Source: JBEVJK01 sp963791325
Lineage (GTDB): Bacteria > Pseudomonadota > Alphaproteobacteria > Rhizobiales > Rhizobiaceae
Assembly: GCA_963791325.1 (NCBI GenBank)
Contig: CAWBRU010000021.1
Span: 62,001 to 126,000 of the forward strand
Direction: 5' to 3'
Length of the DNA: 64,000 bases
Part shown: piece by piece, positions 17,530-26,124 of the stretch
Layout: every line of letters starts with the position of its first letter
Numbering within the stretch: the stretch's first letter is position 1
Translations under genes and position numbers: made by a program
Notes under the pieces: model-generated
What the model was told of the DNA's origin: nothing
Databases searched by the model: none
The model's input: the letters and a program-made list of their open reading frames with translations, nothing else

Positions 17530-19023
17530 ATGTCCGTCACCATGCCGGCGCCCGACGAGGCCACATTGGCCCGGCGAGCCGCAATCGTCGCCGACCTCAG
17601 CGCCATCGTTCCAGGCGAGGGGGTGGTCGATACTCCATCGGCGATGCGGGCTTTCGAGACCGATGGGCTGACCGCCTACCGCCAGGTGCCCCTGGTCGTC
17701 GTGCTGCCCGAGACCACCGCCGAGGTGGCCGAGGTGCTCCGCTATTGCCAGAGAAACGGCATCAAGGTCGTGCCGCGCGGCTCCGGCACGTCGCTGTCGG
17801 GCGGGGCGCTGCCGCTCGCCGACGCCGTTTTGCTGGTGATGAGCCGCTTCAACCGCATCCTGGAGACCGACTTCGCCAACCGCGTCGTGGTGGCGCAGCC
17901 CGGCGTGACCAATCTCGGCATCACCGCCGCCGTCGAGCATGAAGGGTTTTACTACGCGCCCGACCCTTCGTCGCAGATCGCCTGCTCGATCGGCGGCAAC
18001 GTGGCGGAAAACTCCGGCGGCGTGCATTGCCTGAAATACGGCCTGACGGCCAACAATGTGCTCGGCATCGAGATGGTGCTGATGGATGGCACGTCGGTGC
18101 GGCTCGGCGGCAAGCATCTCGACAGCGAGGGCTATGATCTGCTCGGCCTGATGACCGGATCGGAGGGCCTGCTCGGCGTCGTCACGGAGGTGACGGTGCG
18201 CATCTTGAAGCGGCCCGAAACCGCGCGCGCGCTGCTCGTCGGATTTGGCTCCTCGGAAGCAGCGGGAAGCTGCGTGGCCGAGATCATCGCCGCCGGCATC
18301 ATTCCCGGCGGCATGGAGATGATGGACGGACCGGCGATCCAGGCCGCCGAGGCGTTCGTCCATGCCGGCTATCCGCTCGACTGCGAGGCGCTGCTGATCG
18401 TCGAGCTCGACGGCTGCGGCGAGGAGGTCGATCACCTGATCGACCGGGTGATGGCGATTGCCGCCGCCAACGGGTCGACGGTCTGCCGCGTGTCGCAGTC
18501 GGAGCAGGAGCGGCTGCTCTTCTGGGCCGGCCGCAAGGCGGCCTTCCCGGCGGTCGGCCGCATCTCGCCGGATTACTACTGCATGGACGGCACCATTCCC
18601 CGCAAGCAGCTGCCGCGGGTGCTGGCCGGCATGCGCGAGCTCTCCGCGCGCTACGGGCTGCGGGTCGCCAATGTGTTCCACGCCGGCGACGGCAATCTCC
18701 ATCCGCTGATCCTCTACGATGCCAACCGGCCGGGAGAGCTGGACAAGGCGGAGGCCTTCGGCGCCGATATCCTGAGGCTCTGCGTGGCGGTCGGCGGGGT
18801 GCTCACCGGCGAGCATGGCGTCGGCATCGAAAAGCGCGATCTGATGCCGGAGATGTTCAGCCAAGTCGATCTCGACCAGCAGATGCGGGTCAAATGCGCA
18901 TTCGATCCGCAGCATCTGCTCAACCCCGGCAAGGTTTTTCCGCAGCTGCGCCGCTGTGCCGAGCTCGGTCGCATGCACGTGCATCGCGGCGCGCTCGCCT
19001 TTCCGGACATTCCGAGATTCTAG
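17530..19023 (+). CDS. glcD: Glycolate oxidase subunit GlcD (FAD-linked)
   Basis: The FAD subunit of glycolate oxidase, which turns glycolate to glyoxylate. At 497 residues it has the PCMH-type FAD domain (VPRGSGTSLSGGALPL near residue 82, SIGGNVAENSGG, GLMTGSEGLLGVVTEVTV) and the C-terminal cap with VFHAGDGNLHP and the final SGEHGVGIEK-like stretch, here LTGEHGVGIEKRDLM. GAAGGACC before the ATG gives the start. It is followed directly by glcE and glcF. Distinguishing it from D-lactate dehydrogenases depends on that partnership. Confidence 0.93.
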   Translation: MSVTMPAPDEATLARRAAIVADLSAIVPGEGVVDTPSAMRAFETDGLTAYRQVPLVVVLPETTAEVAEVLRYCQRNGIKVVPRGSGTSLSGGALPLADAVLLVMSRFNRILETDFANRVVVAQPGVTNLGITAAVEHEGFYYAPDPSSQIACSIGGNVAENSGGVHCLKYGLTANNVLGIEMVLMDGTSVRLGGKHLDSEGYDLLGLMTGSEGLLGVVTEVTVRILKRPETARALLVGFGSSEAAGSCVAEIIAAGIIPGGMEMMDGPAIQAAEAFVHAGYPLDCEALLIVELDGCGEEVDHLIDRVMAIAAANGSTVCRVSQSEQERLLFWAGRKAAFPAVGRISPDYYCMDGTIPRKQLPRVLAGMRELSARYGLRVANVFHAGDGNLHPLILYDANRPGELDKAEAFGADILRLCVAVGGVLTGEHGVGIEKRDLMPEMFSQVDLDQQMRVKCAFDPQHLLNPGKVFPQLRRCAELGRMHVHRGALAFPDIPRF

Positions 19024-19027
19024 CGGC

Positions 19028-20260
19028 GTGAGCACGCTTGCCCCCGCCACTGCCGAGGAGGTGCTCGAAGCCGTCCGCTGGGCTGCCGGCGAGGTGGTGC
19101 CGCTCGAAATCGTCGGCCAGGGCTCCAAGCGCGGCATCGGTCATCCGGTGCAGGCTGGCTATACGCTCGCGCTCGCCGGCCTGTCGGGCGTCACTCTCTA
19201 CGAGCCGGAAGAACTGGTGCTCGCGGCTCGCGCCGGCACGCCGCTTGCCGAAGTCGAGGCCTTGCTTGCCGAGCATGGCCAGCAATTCGCTTTCGAGCCG
19301 ATGGACTACGGGCCTTTGCTGGGTGGACCGCCCGGTGGCGGCACGGTCGCCGGCATGCTCGCCGCGAACCTCTCCGGCCCGCGGCGGCTGAAGGCCGGCG
19401 CGGCCCGCGACCATGTGCTCGGCATATCGGCCGTCTCGGGCCGCGGCGAGGCGTTCAAATCCGGCGGCCGGGTGGTCAAGAACGTCACCGGCTACGACCT
19501 GTCCAAGGGGCTGGCCGGCTCGTGGGGCACGTTGGCGGTGCTCACCGACGTCACCTTCAAGGTGCTGCCCAAGGCCGAGACCGAGACAACGCTCGCCTTG
19601 CGCGGCTTGAGCGACGCCTCGGCCGCCGGCGCGATGGCTCTGGCGATGGGCTCGGCCGCCGAAGTTTCGAGCGCGGCGCACCTGCCTGAAAATGTCGCGC
19701 CCCGCGCCGACGCCGCGCTGGCCGGCGCGTCGGCGACCCTGCTGAGGCTGGAAGGTGTCGCGCCTTCCGTCACCTCACGGCTCGGCCAGCTTGCGCAGAC
19801 CCTGGGCACCTTCCCGGACCACGAGCTTCTCCAGGGCGACGCCTCGGCGCGGGTCTGGCAGGCGATACGCGATTGCCGGCCGTTTGCCGACGGCGGCGAG
19901 CGCCCGGTCTGGCGGGTCTCGGTGGCGCCCGCCGCCGGGCCGACGCTCGTCGATCTTCTGCGCCGCGAGGCCGCGGCCGATGCCTTTTACGACTGGCAGG
20001 GCGGATTGGTCTGGCTGCGCATGGATTTTGACCCGGAGGCCGACCTTGTCAGGCGGCTGGTTCGGCAGGCCGGCGGCGGCCATGCGACGCTGGTGCGCGC
20101 GGCGCCGCAATGGCGCGCCGCCATCCCCGTGTTCGAGCCCCAGGCCGAGGCGCTCGCGGCTCTGGCGGCTCGGCTCAAGCATGAGTTCGATCCGCACGGG
20201 GTACTCAACCCCGGCCGCATGGTTCTGGCCTCGCCGCCGGCGTCGGCAGAAAGAGACTGA
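19028..20260 (+). CDS. glcE: Glycolate oxidase subunit GlcE (FAD-binding)
   Basis: The second FAD-binding subunit, 410 residues. It keeps the FAD domain signature LLGGPPGGGTVAGMLAANLSG, then GRVVKNVTGYDLSKGLAGSWGTLAVLTDVTF, which is typical of GlcE, and the C-terminal DPHGVLNPGRM. The GTG at 19028 lies 4 bp after the glcD stop and no ATG is suitably placed; longer in-frame starts run inside glcD and are rejected. It acts with GlcD and GlcF at the membrane. Confidence 0.92.
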   Translation: MSTLAPATAEEVLEAVRWAAGEVVPLEIVGQGSKRGIGHPVQAGYTLALAGLSGVTLYEPEELVLAARAGTPLAEVEALLAEHGQQFAFEPMDYGPLLGGPPGGGTVAGMLAANLSGPRRLKAGAARDHVLGISAVSGRGEAFKSGGRVVKNVTGYDLSKGLAGSWGTLAVLTDVTFKVLPKAETETTLALRGLSDASAAGAMALAMGSAAEVSSAAHLPENVAPRADAALAGASATLLRLEGVAPSVTSRLGQLAQTLGTFPDHELLQGDASARVWQAIRDCRPFADGGERPVWRVSVAPAAGPTLVDLLRREAAADAFYDWQGGLVWLRMDFDPEADLVRRLVRQAGGGHATLVRAAPQWRAAIPVFEPQAEALAALAARLKHEFDPHGVLNPGRMVLASPPASAERD

Positions 20261-20267
20261 GGCAGGG

Positions 20268-21593
20268 ATGCAGACCCATTTCACCGCCGCCCAGCTTGCC
20301 GACCCGCAGGTCGCGGAATCGGAGAAGATCCTGCGCAGCTGCGTCCATTGCGGCTTCTGCATGGCGACCTGCCCGACCTATGTGACGCTCGGCAACGAGC
20401 TCGACAGCCCGCGCGGCCGCATCTACCTGATCAAGGACACGCTCGAGACCGGCCGCCCGGCCGATCGCGACCTGGTCACACATATCGACAGGTGCCTGTC
20501 CTGCCTGTCCTGCATGACCACCTGCCCGTCGGGCGTCAACTACATGCACCTGGTCGACCATGCCCGCGTCCACATCGAGCAGACCTATCGGCGGCCGCCG
20601 CTCGACCGGTTTGCCCGGGCGCTGCTGGCGGCCGTGCTTCCCTATCCCGCCCGGTTCCGCGCCGCACTGGCGCTGGCGCGGCTCGGCAAGCCGCTGGCCC
20701 CGGCGCTGAGCCGGATCGCAGCGCTGAAGCCGTTCGCGGCGATGCTGGCGCTGGCGCCCGGACGGCTGCCGCCGTCGCCGCCCCGGGTCCGGCCCGCGGT
20801 TCATGCCGCCGAAGGCTCCCGGCGGCGGCGTGTCGCGATCCTCTCGGGTTGCGCGCAGCCGGTGCTTGCCCCGGGGATCAACGCCGCCGCCATCCGGCTC
20901 CTCGCCCGGCTCGGGGTCGAGGTAGCGGACGTCGCGGGAGAAGGCTGCTGCGGGGCGCTGGTCCACCACATGGGCCGCGAGGCGGCGGCCCTCGCCGCGG
21001 CCCGGCGCAACATCGATGCCTGGACGCGCGAGCTCGACGGCAATGGGCTCGACGCGGTCGTCATCACCGCCTCCGGCTGCGGCACCACCATCAAGGACTA
21101 CGGCTTCATGCTGCGGTTCGACCCGGACTATGCGGAAAAGGCCAAGCGGATCTCGGGCTTGGCTCGCGACATCACCGAGTTTCTGGCCGAGCTGGAGCTG
21201 CCGCAGCCGGCGGCCCCCGGCCGGCTGGCGGTCGCCTACCACTCCGCCTGCTCGATGCAGCATGGCCAGAAGATCACCCGGCAGCCGCGGGAGCTGTTGG
21301 CCAGGGCCGGCTTTGCGGTGCGCGAGCCGCGCGAGGGCCATCTGTGCTGCGGCTCGGCCGGCACCTACAACATCCTGCAGCCCGAGATCGCCGCCCGGCT
21401 GCGCGAGCGCAAGGTGAAGAACCTCGCTTCGACCGGGGCCGACGTGGTCGCCACGGGCAATATCGGCTGCATCACCCAGATCGCCGAAGGTGCGGGGATG
21501 CCGATCGTGCATACGGTCGAATTGCTCGACTGGGCATTCGGTGGCCCCCGTCCGGCGGCGTTGTCGCAATCCGAGCCCCCGGCCACGGCCTGA
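20268..21593 (+). CDS. glcF: Glycolate oxidase iron-sulfur subunit GlcF
   Basis: The iron-sulfur subunit, 441 residues, which carries electrons from GlcDE to the quinone pool. The N-terminus has two [4Fe-4S] motifs, CVHCGFCMATCPTY and CLSCLSCMTTCPSGV. The rest has two CCG domains with EGCCGALVHHMG and LCCGSAGTYNILQPE. GGCAGGG precedes the ATG at 20268, 7 bp after the glcE stop. The C-terminus ends in a short Pro/Ala-rich tail. The upstream LutA shares its CCG fold, so the two divergent operons hold related oxidases. Confidence 0.93.
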   Translation: MQTHFTAAQLADPQVAESEKILRSCVHCGFCMATCPTYVTLGNELDSPRGRIYLIKDTLETGRPADRDLVTHIDRCLSCLSCMTTCPSGVNYMHLVDHARVHIEQTYRRPPLDRFARALLAAVLPYPARFRAALALARLGKPLAPALSRIAALKPFAAMLALAPGRLPPSPPRVRPAVHAAEGSRRRRVAILSGCAQPVLAPGINAAAIRLLARLGVEVADVAGEGCCGALVHHMGREAAALAAARRNIDAWTRELDGNGLDAVVITASGCGTTIKDYGFMLRFDPDYAEKAKRISGLARDITEFLAELELPQPAAPGRLAVAYHSACSMQHGQKITRQPRELLARAGFAVREPREGHLCCGSAGTYNILQPEIAARLRERKVKNLASTGADVVATGNIGCITQIAEGAGMPIVHTVELLDWAFGGPRPAALSQSEPPATA

Positions 21594-21609
21594 CGGGCAC
21601 GGTTTGCGA

Positions 21610-21642
21610 CTTGGCTGCTGACGGGTCGTGTCAGCAGCTAAG
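21610..21642 (+). terminator. Hairpin after glcF
   Basis: CTTGGCTGCTGAC (21610-21622) pairs over 13 positions with GTCAGCAGCTAAG (21630-21642), with one G-T pair and a 7-nt loop. There is no T-run, so it could be a weak terminator, an mRNA 3'-end stabiliser or a protein site. Confidence 0.4.
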
Positions 21643-21700
21643 CCGTTGCGATTACCGCGCGGCGCGAAATCTGCTAGATCCGTGACCGCGCGGGTGGGAG

Positions 21701-22345
21701 ATGGACATGGCGGAGCAGCGGACCGGCTTGAGCGAAGGTGAGGACGGCAAGCTGCGCTGCGCCTGGCACGGCAGCGATCCGCTCTACCGCAGCTATCATG
21801 ACGACGAGTGGGGCCGCCCGGTTGCCGATGATCGGCGGCTTTATGAAAAGATTTGTCTCGAAGGCTTCCAGTCCGGCCTGTCCTGGCTCACCATCTTGCG
21901 CAAGCGGGAGAATTTCCGCGCCGCTTTCGCCGATTTCGATTTCGCCAAGGTCGCCGATTTCGGCGAGGCCGAGATTGCGCGGCTGCTCGGCGATGCCGGG
22001 ATCATCCGCCATCGCGGCAAGATCGTGTCGACGATCAACAATGCCAGGCGGGCCGCCGAGCTGGTGGCGGAGGCCGGCTCGCTGGCGCACTTCGTCTGGA
22101 GCTTCGAGCCCGAACTCGGCGAGCGTCCGGGCCGCATCGACTGGGCCACGCTGGCGTCAATGCCGACCACCGAGACCTCGACCCGCCTGTCGAAGGAGTT
22201 GAAGAAGCGCGGCTGGAGCTTCGTCGGTCCGACCACTGTATACGCATTCATGCAGGCAGTCGGGCTGGTCAATGATCATCTCGAGGGCTGCTTTTGCCGC
22301 GCCGAGGTGGAAGCAGAGCGCCGGCGCTTCAAGCGTCCGCGCTAG
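21701..22345 (+). CDS. tag: DNA-3-methyladenine glycosylase I
   Basis: Tag removes 3-methyladenine from alkylated DNA in base excision repair. The 214 residues have the family landmarks LRCAWHGSDPLYRSYHDDEW, EKICLEGFQSGLSWLTILRK, IRHRGKIVSTINNA and the end FVGPTTVYAFMQAVGLVNDH, with Cys/His residues for the zinc site (C20, H24, and the C-terminal H and C). ATG 21701 was used; the third codon is also ATG. The stop is followed at once by a palindromic repeat. Confidence 0.94.
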   Translation: MDMAEQRTGLSEGEDGKLRCAWHGSDPLYRSYHDDEWGRPVADDRRLYEKICLEGFQSGLSWLTILRKRENFRAAFADFDFAKVADFGEAEIARLLGDAGIIRHRGKIVSTINNARRAAELVAEAGSLAHFVWSFEPELGERPGRIDWATLASMPTTETSTRLSKELKKRGWSFVGPTTVYAFMQAVGLVNDHLEGCFCRAEVEAERRRFKRPR

Positions 22346-22410
22346 CTAAGTCCTTGTTCTTTCGCAATTCCGGACGGAAAACCGTTGCCGCTTTTTCCTG
22401 AGATTGCTCT
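22346..22410 (-). repeat. Short palindromic intergenic element, copy 1
   Basis: Read on the minus strand it begins AGAGCAAT, contains GGAAAAAGCGG and GGTTTTCCGTCC and closes with GGAATTGCG, the same order as copies 2-4. The outer arms GCAAT and ATTGC and the inner arms GGAAAA and TTTTCC can form a stem. It abuts the stop codon of tag on one side. On the other side its TAGAGC end supplies the TAG stop of the small ORF at 22409-22609. Confidence 0.75.
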
Positions 22411-22609
22411 ATCCGAGGATGTGCGACGACGCCGCGACGCCGGCGAGGAAAGCGACCACCGCGCCGATCACCGGGTACATCACCAGCAGGCTGGTGCCGA
22501 GCGCTGCGCCGAGGTCGCCGGCGCGCCGAGCGCTCCGGTCCTCGCCGAACGGTCCCGGCCGGATCATGGTCGTGCGCGGCTGAATGGTGCTGCGGTGCAA
22601 GCGGTACAT
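22409..22609 (-). CDS. Small membrane protein
   Basis: A 66-residue ORF with a charged N-terminal half (YRLHRSTIQPRTTMIRPG, then EDRSARRAG) and one hydrophobic helix, ALGTSLLVMYPVIGAVVAFLAGVAAS, near residues 36-61. AGTAGGGGATTCGACC precedes the ATG at 22609, a fair ribosome-binding site. The last codons run to TAG at 22409-22411, which is the first triplet of the palindromic element. I know no family. It is divergent from hisS. Confidence 0.5.
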   Translation of the reverse strand: MYRLHRSTIQPRTTMIRPGPFGEDRSARRAGDLGAALGTSLLVMYPVIGAVVAFLAGVAASSHILG

Positions 22610-22753
22610 GGTCGAATCCCCTACTCCCGCCGCGCTTTTGGGCTGAGTCGGTAACAAGTTGATGCCGCGGCGGCCGCCGACTGTATCGGCTTTGTTCCAA
22701 ACGCTCGGCTGCCGACTTGTCGCCCACCGACCCATGGGCTAGAGCCTCAGCCC

Positions 22754-24223
22754 ATGAGCGACAAACGCGACAAGATGAAAGCCCGGCAGCCGCGCGGCTT
22801 TGCCGACCGCGGCCCCGACGACATCCGCGCCGTCGAGGCGATGATGGCAACCATCCGCAAGGTCTACGAGCTATACGGCTTTGATCCGGTCGAGCAGCCG
22901 CTGATCGAGTTCACCGACGCGCTGGGCAAGTTCCTGCCCGACCAGGACCGCCCCAATGAAGGGGTGTTCTCGTTCCAGGACGACGACGAGCAATGGCTGT
23001 CGCTGCGCTATGACCTGACCGCACCGCTCGCCCGCTACGTGGCCGAGAATTTCGAACGGCTGCCGAAACCCTACCGCAGCTATCGCGCCGGATGGGTCTT
23101 CCGCAACGAAAAGCCGGGGCCGGGGCGCTTCCGCCAGTTCATGCAGTTCGACGCCGACACCGTCGGCACGCCCGGCGTCGCCGCGGATGCCGAGATGTGC
23201 ATGATGGTGGCCGACGTGATGGAGGCGCTCGGCATTGTCCGCGGCGACTACATCGTGCGCGTCAACAACCGCAAGGTCCTGGATGGGGTGCTCGAGGCCA
23301 TCGGGCTCGGCGGCGAGGATCAGGCCGGCCGCCGCCTTACCGTGCTGCGCGCCATCGACAAGCTCGACAAGTTCGGCGCCGACGGGGTGCGCCTGCTGCT
23401 CGGCGCCGGGCGGCTCGACGAAAGCGGCGATTTCACCAAGGGGGCCGGTCTGGAGGCGGCCGCGGTCGACACCGTCATGGCGGTGACCCGTGGCGAGCGG
23501 CCGGCGGCAGCCCACGCAGCCGAAGCCGGCTTCGCCGAGCTCGGCCAGATCGAAGCGCTGGTGCGCGCCGCCGGCTACGGCGAGGATCGCATCCGCATCG
23601 ATCCCTCGGTGGTGAGGGGCCTGGAATACTATACGGGCCCGGTCTACGAGGTGGAGCTGCTGGCCGAGATCCCCAACGAGGAGGGCCGGATCGTGCGCTT
23701 CGGCTCGGTCGGCGGCGGCGGCCGCTATGACGGGCTGGTGTCGCGCTTCCGCGGCGAGCCGGTGCCGGCCACCGGCTTCTCGATCGGCGTCTCGCGGCTG
23801 ATGACGGCGTTGAAGAACCTCGGCAAGCTCGACGTGACGGACGCGGCCGGGCCGGTCGTGGTGCTGGTGCTCGACCGCGATGTCGGCAGCCTCGGCAGAT
23901 ACCAGCGTATGGCGGCGCAGCTGCGCGCCGCCGGGATCCGTGCCGAGCTCTATTTGGGCGGCGCCGGGCTGAAGGCGCAGATGAAGTATGCCGACCGCCG
24001 CGGCGCGCCCTGCGTGGTGATCCAGGGCGCCGACGAGCGCGCCGCCGGCAGCGTCGAGATCAAGGACCTGGTCGAAGGCGCCAGGCTCGCCGCGGAGATC
24101 GCCGACAATCAGACCTGGCGGGAGAGCCGCCCGGCCCAGGTGACGGTCGCCGAGGACGAGCTGGTCGCGGTGGTGACCCGCATTCTCGCCGCCCAGGCTG
24201 GGGACAGCGGCCGTGGGGACTAG
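22754..24223 (+). CDS. hisS: Histidyl-tRNA synthetase
   Basis: A class II synthetase that charges tRNA-His. The 489 residues contain motif 1 (PLIEFTDALGKFL region), motif 2 (SYRAGWVFRNEKPG then RFRQFMQFDADTVG), the HisA motif GLEYYTGPVYEVEL and GGGGRYDGLVSRF. The phrasing QFDADTVGTPG and the length resemble the alphaproteobacterial, eukaryote-like HisRS rather than the E. coli type, which fits the tRNA-His at 4700 with A73 and no G-1. It overlaps hisZ by 11 bp and leads a hisS-hisZ-hisG operon. Confidence 0.93.
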   Translation: MSDKRDKMKARQPRGFADRGPDDIRAVEAMMATIRKVYELYGFDPVEQPLIEFTDALGKFLPDQDRPNEGVFSFQDDDEQWLSLRYDLTAPLARYVAENFERLPKPYRSYRAGWVFRNEKPGPGRFRQFMQFDADTVGTPGVAADAEMCMMVADVMEALGIVRGDYIVRVNNRKVLDGVLEAIGLGGEDQAGRRLTVLRAIDKLDKFGADGVRLLLGAGRLDESGDFTKGAGLEAAAVDTVMAVTRGERPAAAHAAEAGFAELGQIEALVRAAGYGEDRIRIDPSVVRGLEYYTGPVYEVELLAEIPNEEGRIVRFGSVGGGGRYDGLVSRFRGEPVPATGFSIGVSRLMTALKNLGKLDVTDAAGPVVVLVLDRDVGSLGRYQRMAAQLRAAGIRAELYLGGAGLKAQMKYADRRGAPCVVIQGADERAAGSVEIKDLVEGARLAAEIADNQTWRESRPAQVTVAEDELVAVVTRILAAQAGDSGRGD

Positions 24224-25334
24224 GTCCCCGAACGCCGCCGATCCGTTGATGCGGCTGCTGGCCTCCCTCGACGCCGAGCCGGTCGAGGTGGCGGTGCTTC
24301 AGCCGGCCGATCCGTTTCTCGACATGGCCGGCGAGGACCTGCGCCGCCGCATTTTCCTGACCGAGAGCGAGACCGGCGAGATGCTCTGCCTGCGCCCGGA
24401 ATTCACCATTCCGGTCTGCCTCGACCACATCCGCTCGCGCTCCGACACGCCGCGACGCTATGCCTATCTCGGCGAAGTCTTCCGCCAGCGTCGGCAGGGC
24501 GGCAACGAGTTCCTGCAGGCCGGCATCGAGGATCTCGGCGAGGCCGACACCGCCGCGGCCGACGCCCGCTCGGTCATCGATGCCCATCGGGTGGTGGCTG
24601 AGCTGCTGCCCGATCGCCGGCTGACGGTGACGCTCGGCGACCAGTCGATCTTCGAAGCTGTGCTGGCGGCTCTTGGGCTGCCCGGCGGCTGGCGAAAGCG
24701 GCTGGCGCGCGCCTTCGGAACACCTTCTGCCCTGGCGGCCGCGCTCGCCGATCTCGCCGACCCGGCGAGCTCGGCGATTGCCGATGACACGGTCGCTGCC
24801 TTGGTCATGGCGGGCGAGCCTCGCCCGCTCGTCGAGCATATCGAAGCCAGGTTCGAGCGCGCCGGGCTGTCGCCGACCGTTGGGCGCTCGCCGGAGGAGA
24901 TCGCGCAGCGGCTGATCGAGCGCAGCGCCCTGCGCAGCGTCGGCCTGTCGCAGTCGGCACTTGCAGCGCTGCGCGCCTTCCTGGCGATAGAGGCGCCGCT
25001 CGCGGCAGCGCCGGAGGCGCTGCGATCGTTTGCGCGGCAAGCCGGGCTGGCGCTGAGCGCGCCGCTCGGCCGCTTCGCCGCGCGCGCCGACCGGGTCGCG
25101 GCCGCTGGGCTTGTGGCCGCCGTGATCCGCTATGACGCCGCATTCGGCCGGCCGCTCGACTACTATACCGGCCTGGTGTTCGAGATCATTGCCGCCGATG
25201 ATGGCCAAGTCCTGGCCGGCGGCGGCCGCTATGACCGGCTGCTCACGCTGCTCGGCGCCGCGCAGCCGATCGCCGGCGTCGGCTTCTCGATCTGGCTCGA
25301 CCGCGTCGCGGCGCTCGGCGGGGCACGGCCGTGA
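24213..25334 (+). CDS. hisZ: ATP phosphoribosyltransferase regulatory subunit
   Basis: HisZ is a HisRS-like protein without aminoacylation activity that joins the short HisG to form the active, histidine-sensitive first enzyme of histidine synthesis. The 373 residues keep the fold (LRPEFTIPVCLDHI, RRYAYLGEVFRQRR, FLQAGIEDLGEADT, RPLDYYTGLVFEII, AGGGRYDRLL) but lack a C-terminal anticodon domain. The GTG at 24213 overlaps hisS; ATG 24249 is an alternative start. It overlaps hisG by 4 bp. Confidence 0.92.
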   Translation: MGTRSPNAADPLMRLLASLDAEPVEVAVLQPADPFLDMAGEDLRRRIFLTESETGEMLCLRPEFTIPVCLDHIRSRSDTPRRYAYLGEVFRQRRQGGNEFLQAGIEDLGEADTAAADARSVIDAHRVVAELLPDRRLTVTLGDQSIFEAVLAALGLPGGWRKRLARAFGTPSALAAALADLADPASSAIADDTVAALVMAGEPRPLVEHIEARFERAGLSPTVGRSPEEIAQRLIERSALRSVGLSQSALAALRAFLAIEAPLAAAPEALRSFARQAGLALSAPLGRFAARADRVAAAGLVAAVIRYDAAFGRPLDYYTGLVFEIIAADDGQVLAGGGRYDRLLTLLGAAQPIAGVGFSIWLDRVAALGGARP

Positions 25335-26032
25335 GCCTGGTCCTGGCGCTGCCGTCCAAGGGGAGGCTGCGCGAGGACGCGCTGGCGATGTTTGCGCGCG
25401 CCGGGCTTGCCGTCCAGCTTCCCGAGGAAGCGCGCAAATACCGCGCGCGGCTTGCCGGGCAGCCTGGGGTCGAGGTGATCTTCCTATCGGCGGCCGAGAT
25501 CGCCGGTGAGCTCGGCCAAGCGGCGGTCGACCTCGGCATCACCGGCGACGACCTGTTGCGCGAGACGCTGGTCGGCTGGGAAGAGCGTACCGAGATCTTG
25601 GTCCGCCTCGGCTTCGGCGCCGCCGACGTCGTGGTGGCGGTGCCGGATGTTTGGCTGGATGTCGAGACCATGGCCGATCTCGACGACGTCGCCGCCGATT
25701 TCCGTCAGCGCCACGGCCGGCGGCTGCGCATCGCCACCAAATATTGGCGGCTCGCGCAGCAATTCTTCTCGCACAAGCATGGCATCCAGGTTTACCGCAT
25801 CGTCGAAAGCCTCGGCGCGACGGAAGGGGCCCCGGCGGCCGGCTCCGCCGACATCGTCGTCGACATCACCACCACCGGCGCGACCTTGCGCGCCAACCAT
25901 CTGAAGGTGCTCGACGACGGGCTGATCCTGCGTTCCGAAGCTTGTCTGGTCGCATCGCGCAAGCCGCGCCCGGCGGCCGAGACAGCGCTGATTGGAGAGA
26001 TCGCGGCCGAGCTCGCCCGCGCCCTCGGCTGA
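25331..26032 (+). CDS. hisG: ATP phosphoribosyltransferase, short form
   Basis: Condenses ATP and PRPP in the first step of histidine synthesis. At 233 residues it is the short form, lacking the C-terminal ACT-like regulatory domain, and so depends on HisZ encoded just upstream. Markers are LALPSKGRLREDAL, DLGITGDDLLRET, RIATKYWRLAQQFF and the PRPP loop DIVVDITTTGATLRAN. The GTG start sits in GTGA with the hisZ stop, giving translational coupling. Confidence 0.94.
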   Translation: MSLVLALPSKGRLREDALAMFARAGLAVQLPEEARKYRARLAGQPGVEVIFLSAAEIAGELGQAAVDLGITGDDLLRETLVGWEERTEILVRLGFGAADVVVAVPDVWLDVETMADLDDVAADFRQRHGRRLRIATKYWRLAQQFFSHKHGIQVYRIVESLGATEGAPAAGSADIVVDITTTGATLRANHLKVLDDGLILRSEACLVASRKPRPAAETALIGEIAAELARALG

Positions 26033-26124
26033 ATGCGCGTCGGCCGGCCCCATTTGCGCAACCCGGACATGGTGCTAGCCTGACCCGATCGGCAGGGCGG
26101 GGCCGGGATAGGGGAGGATCCACG

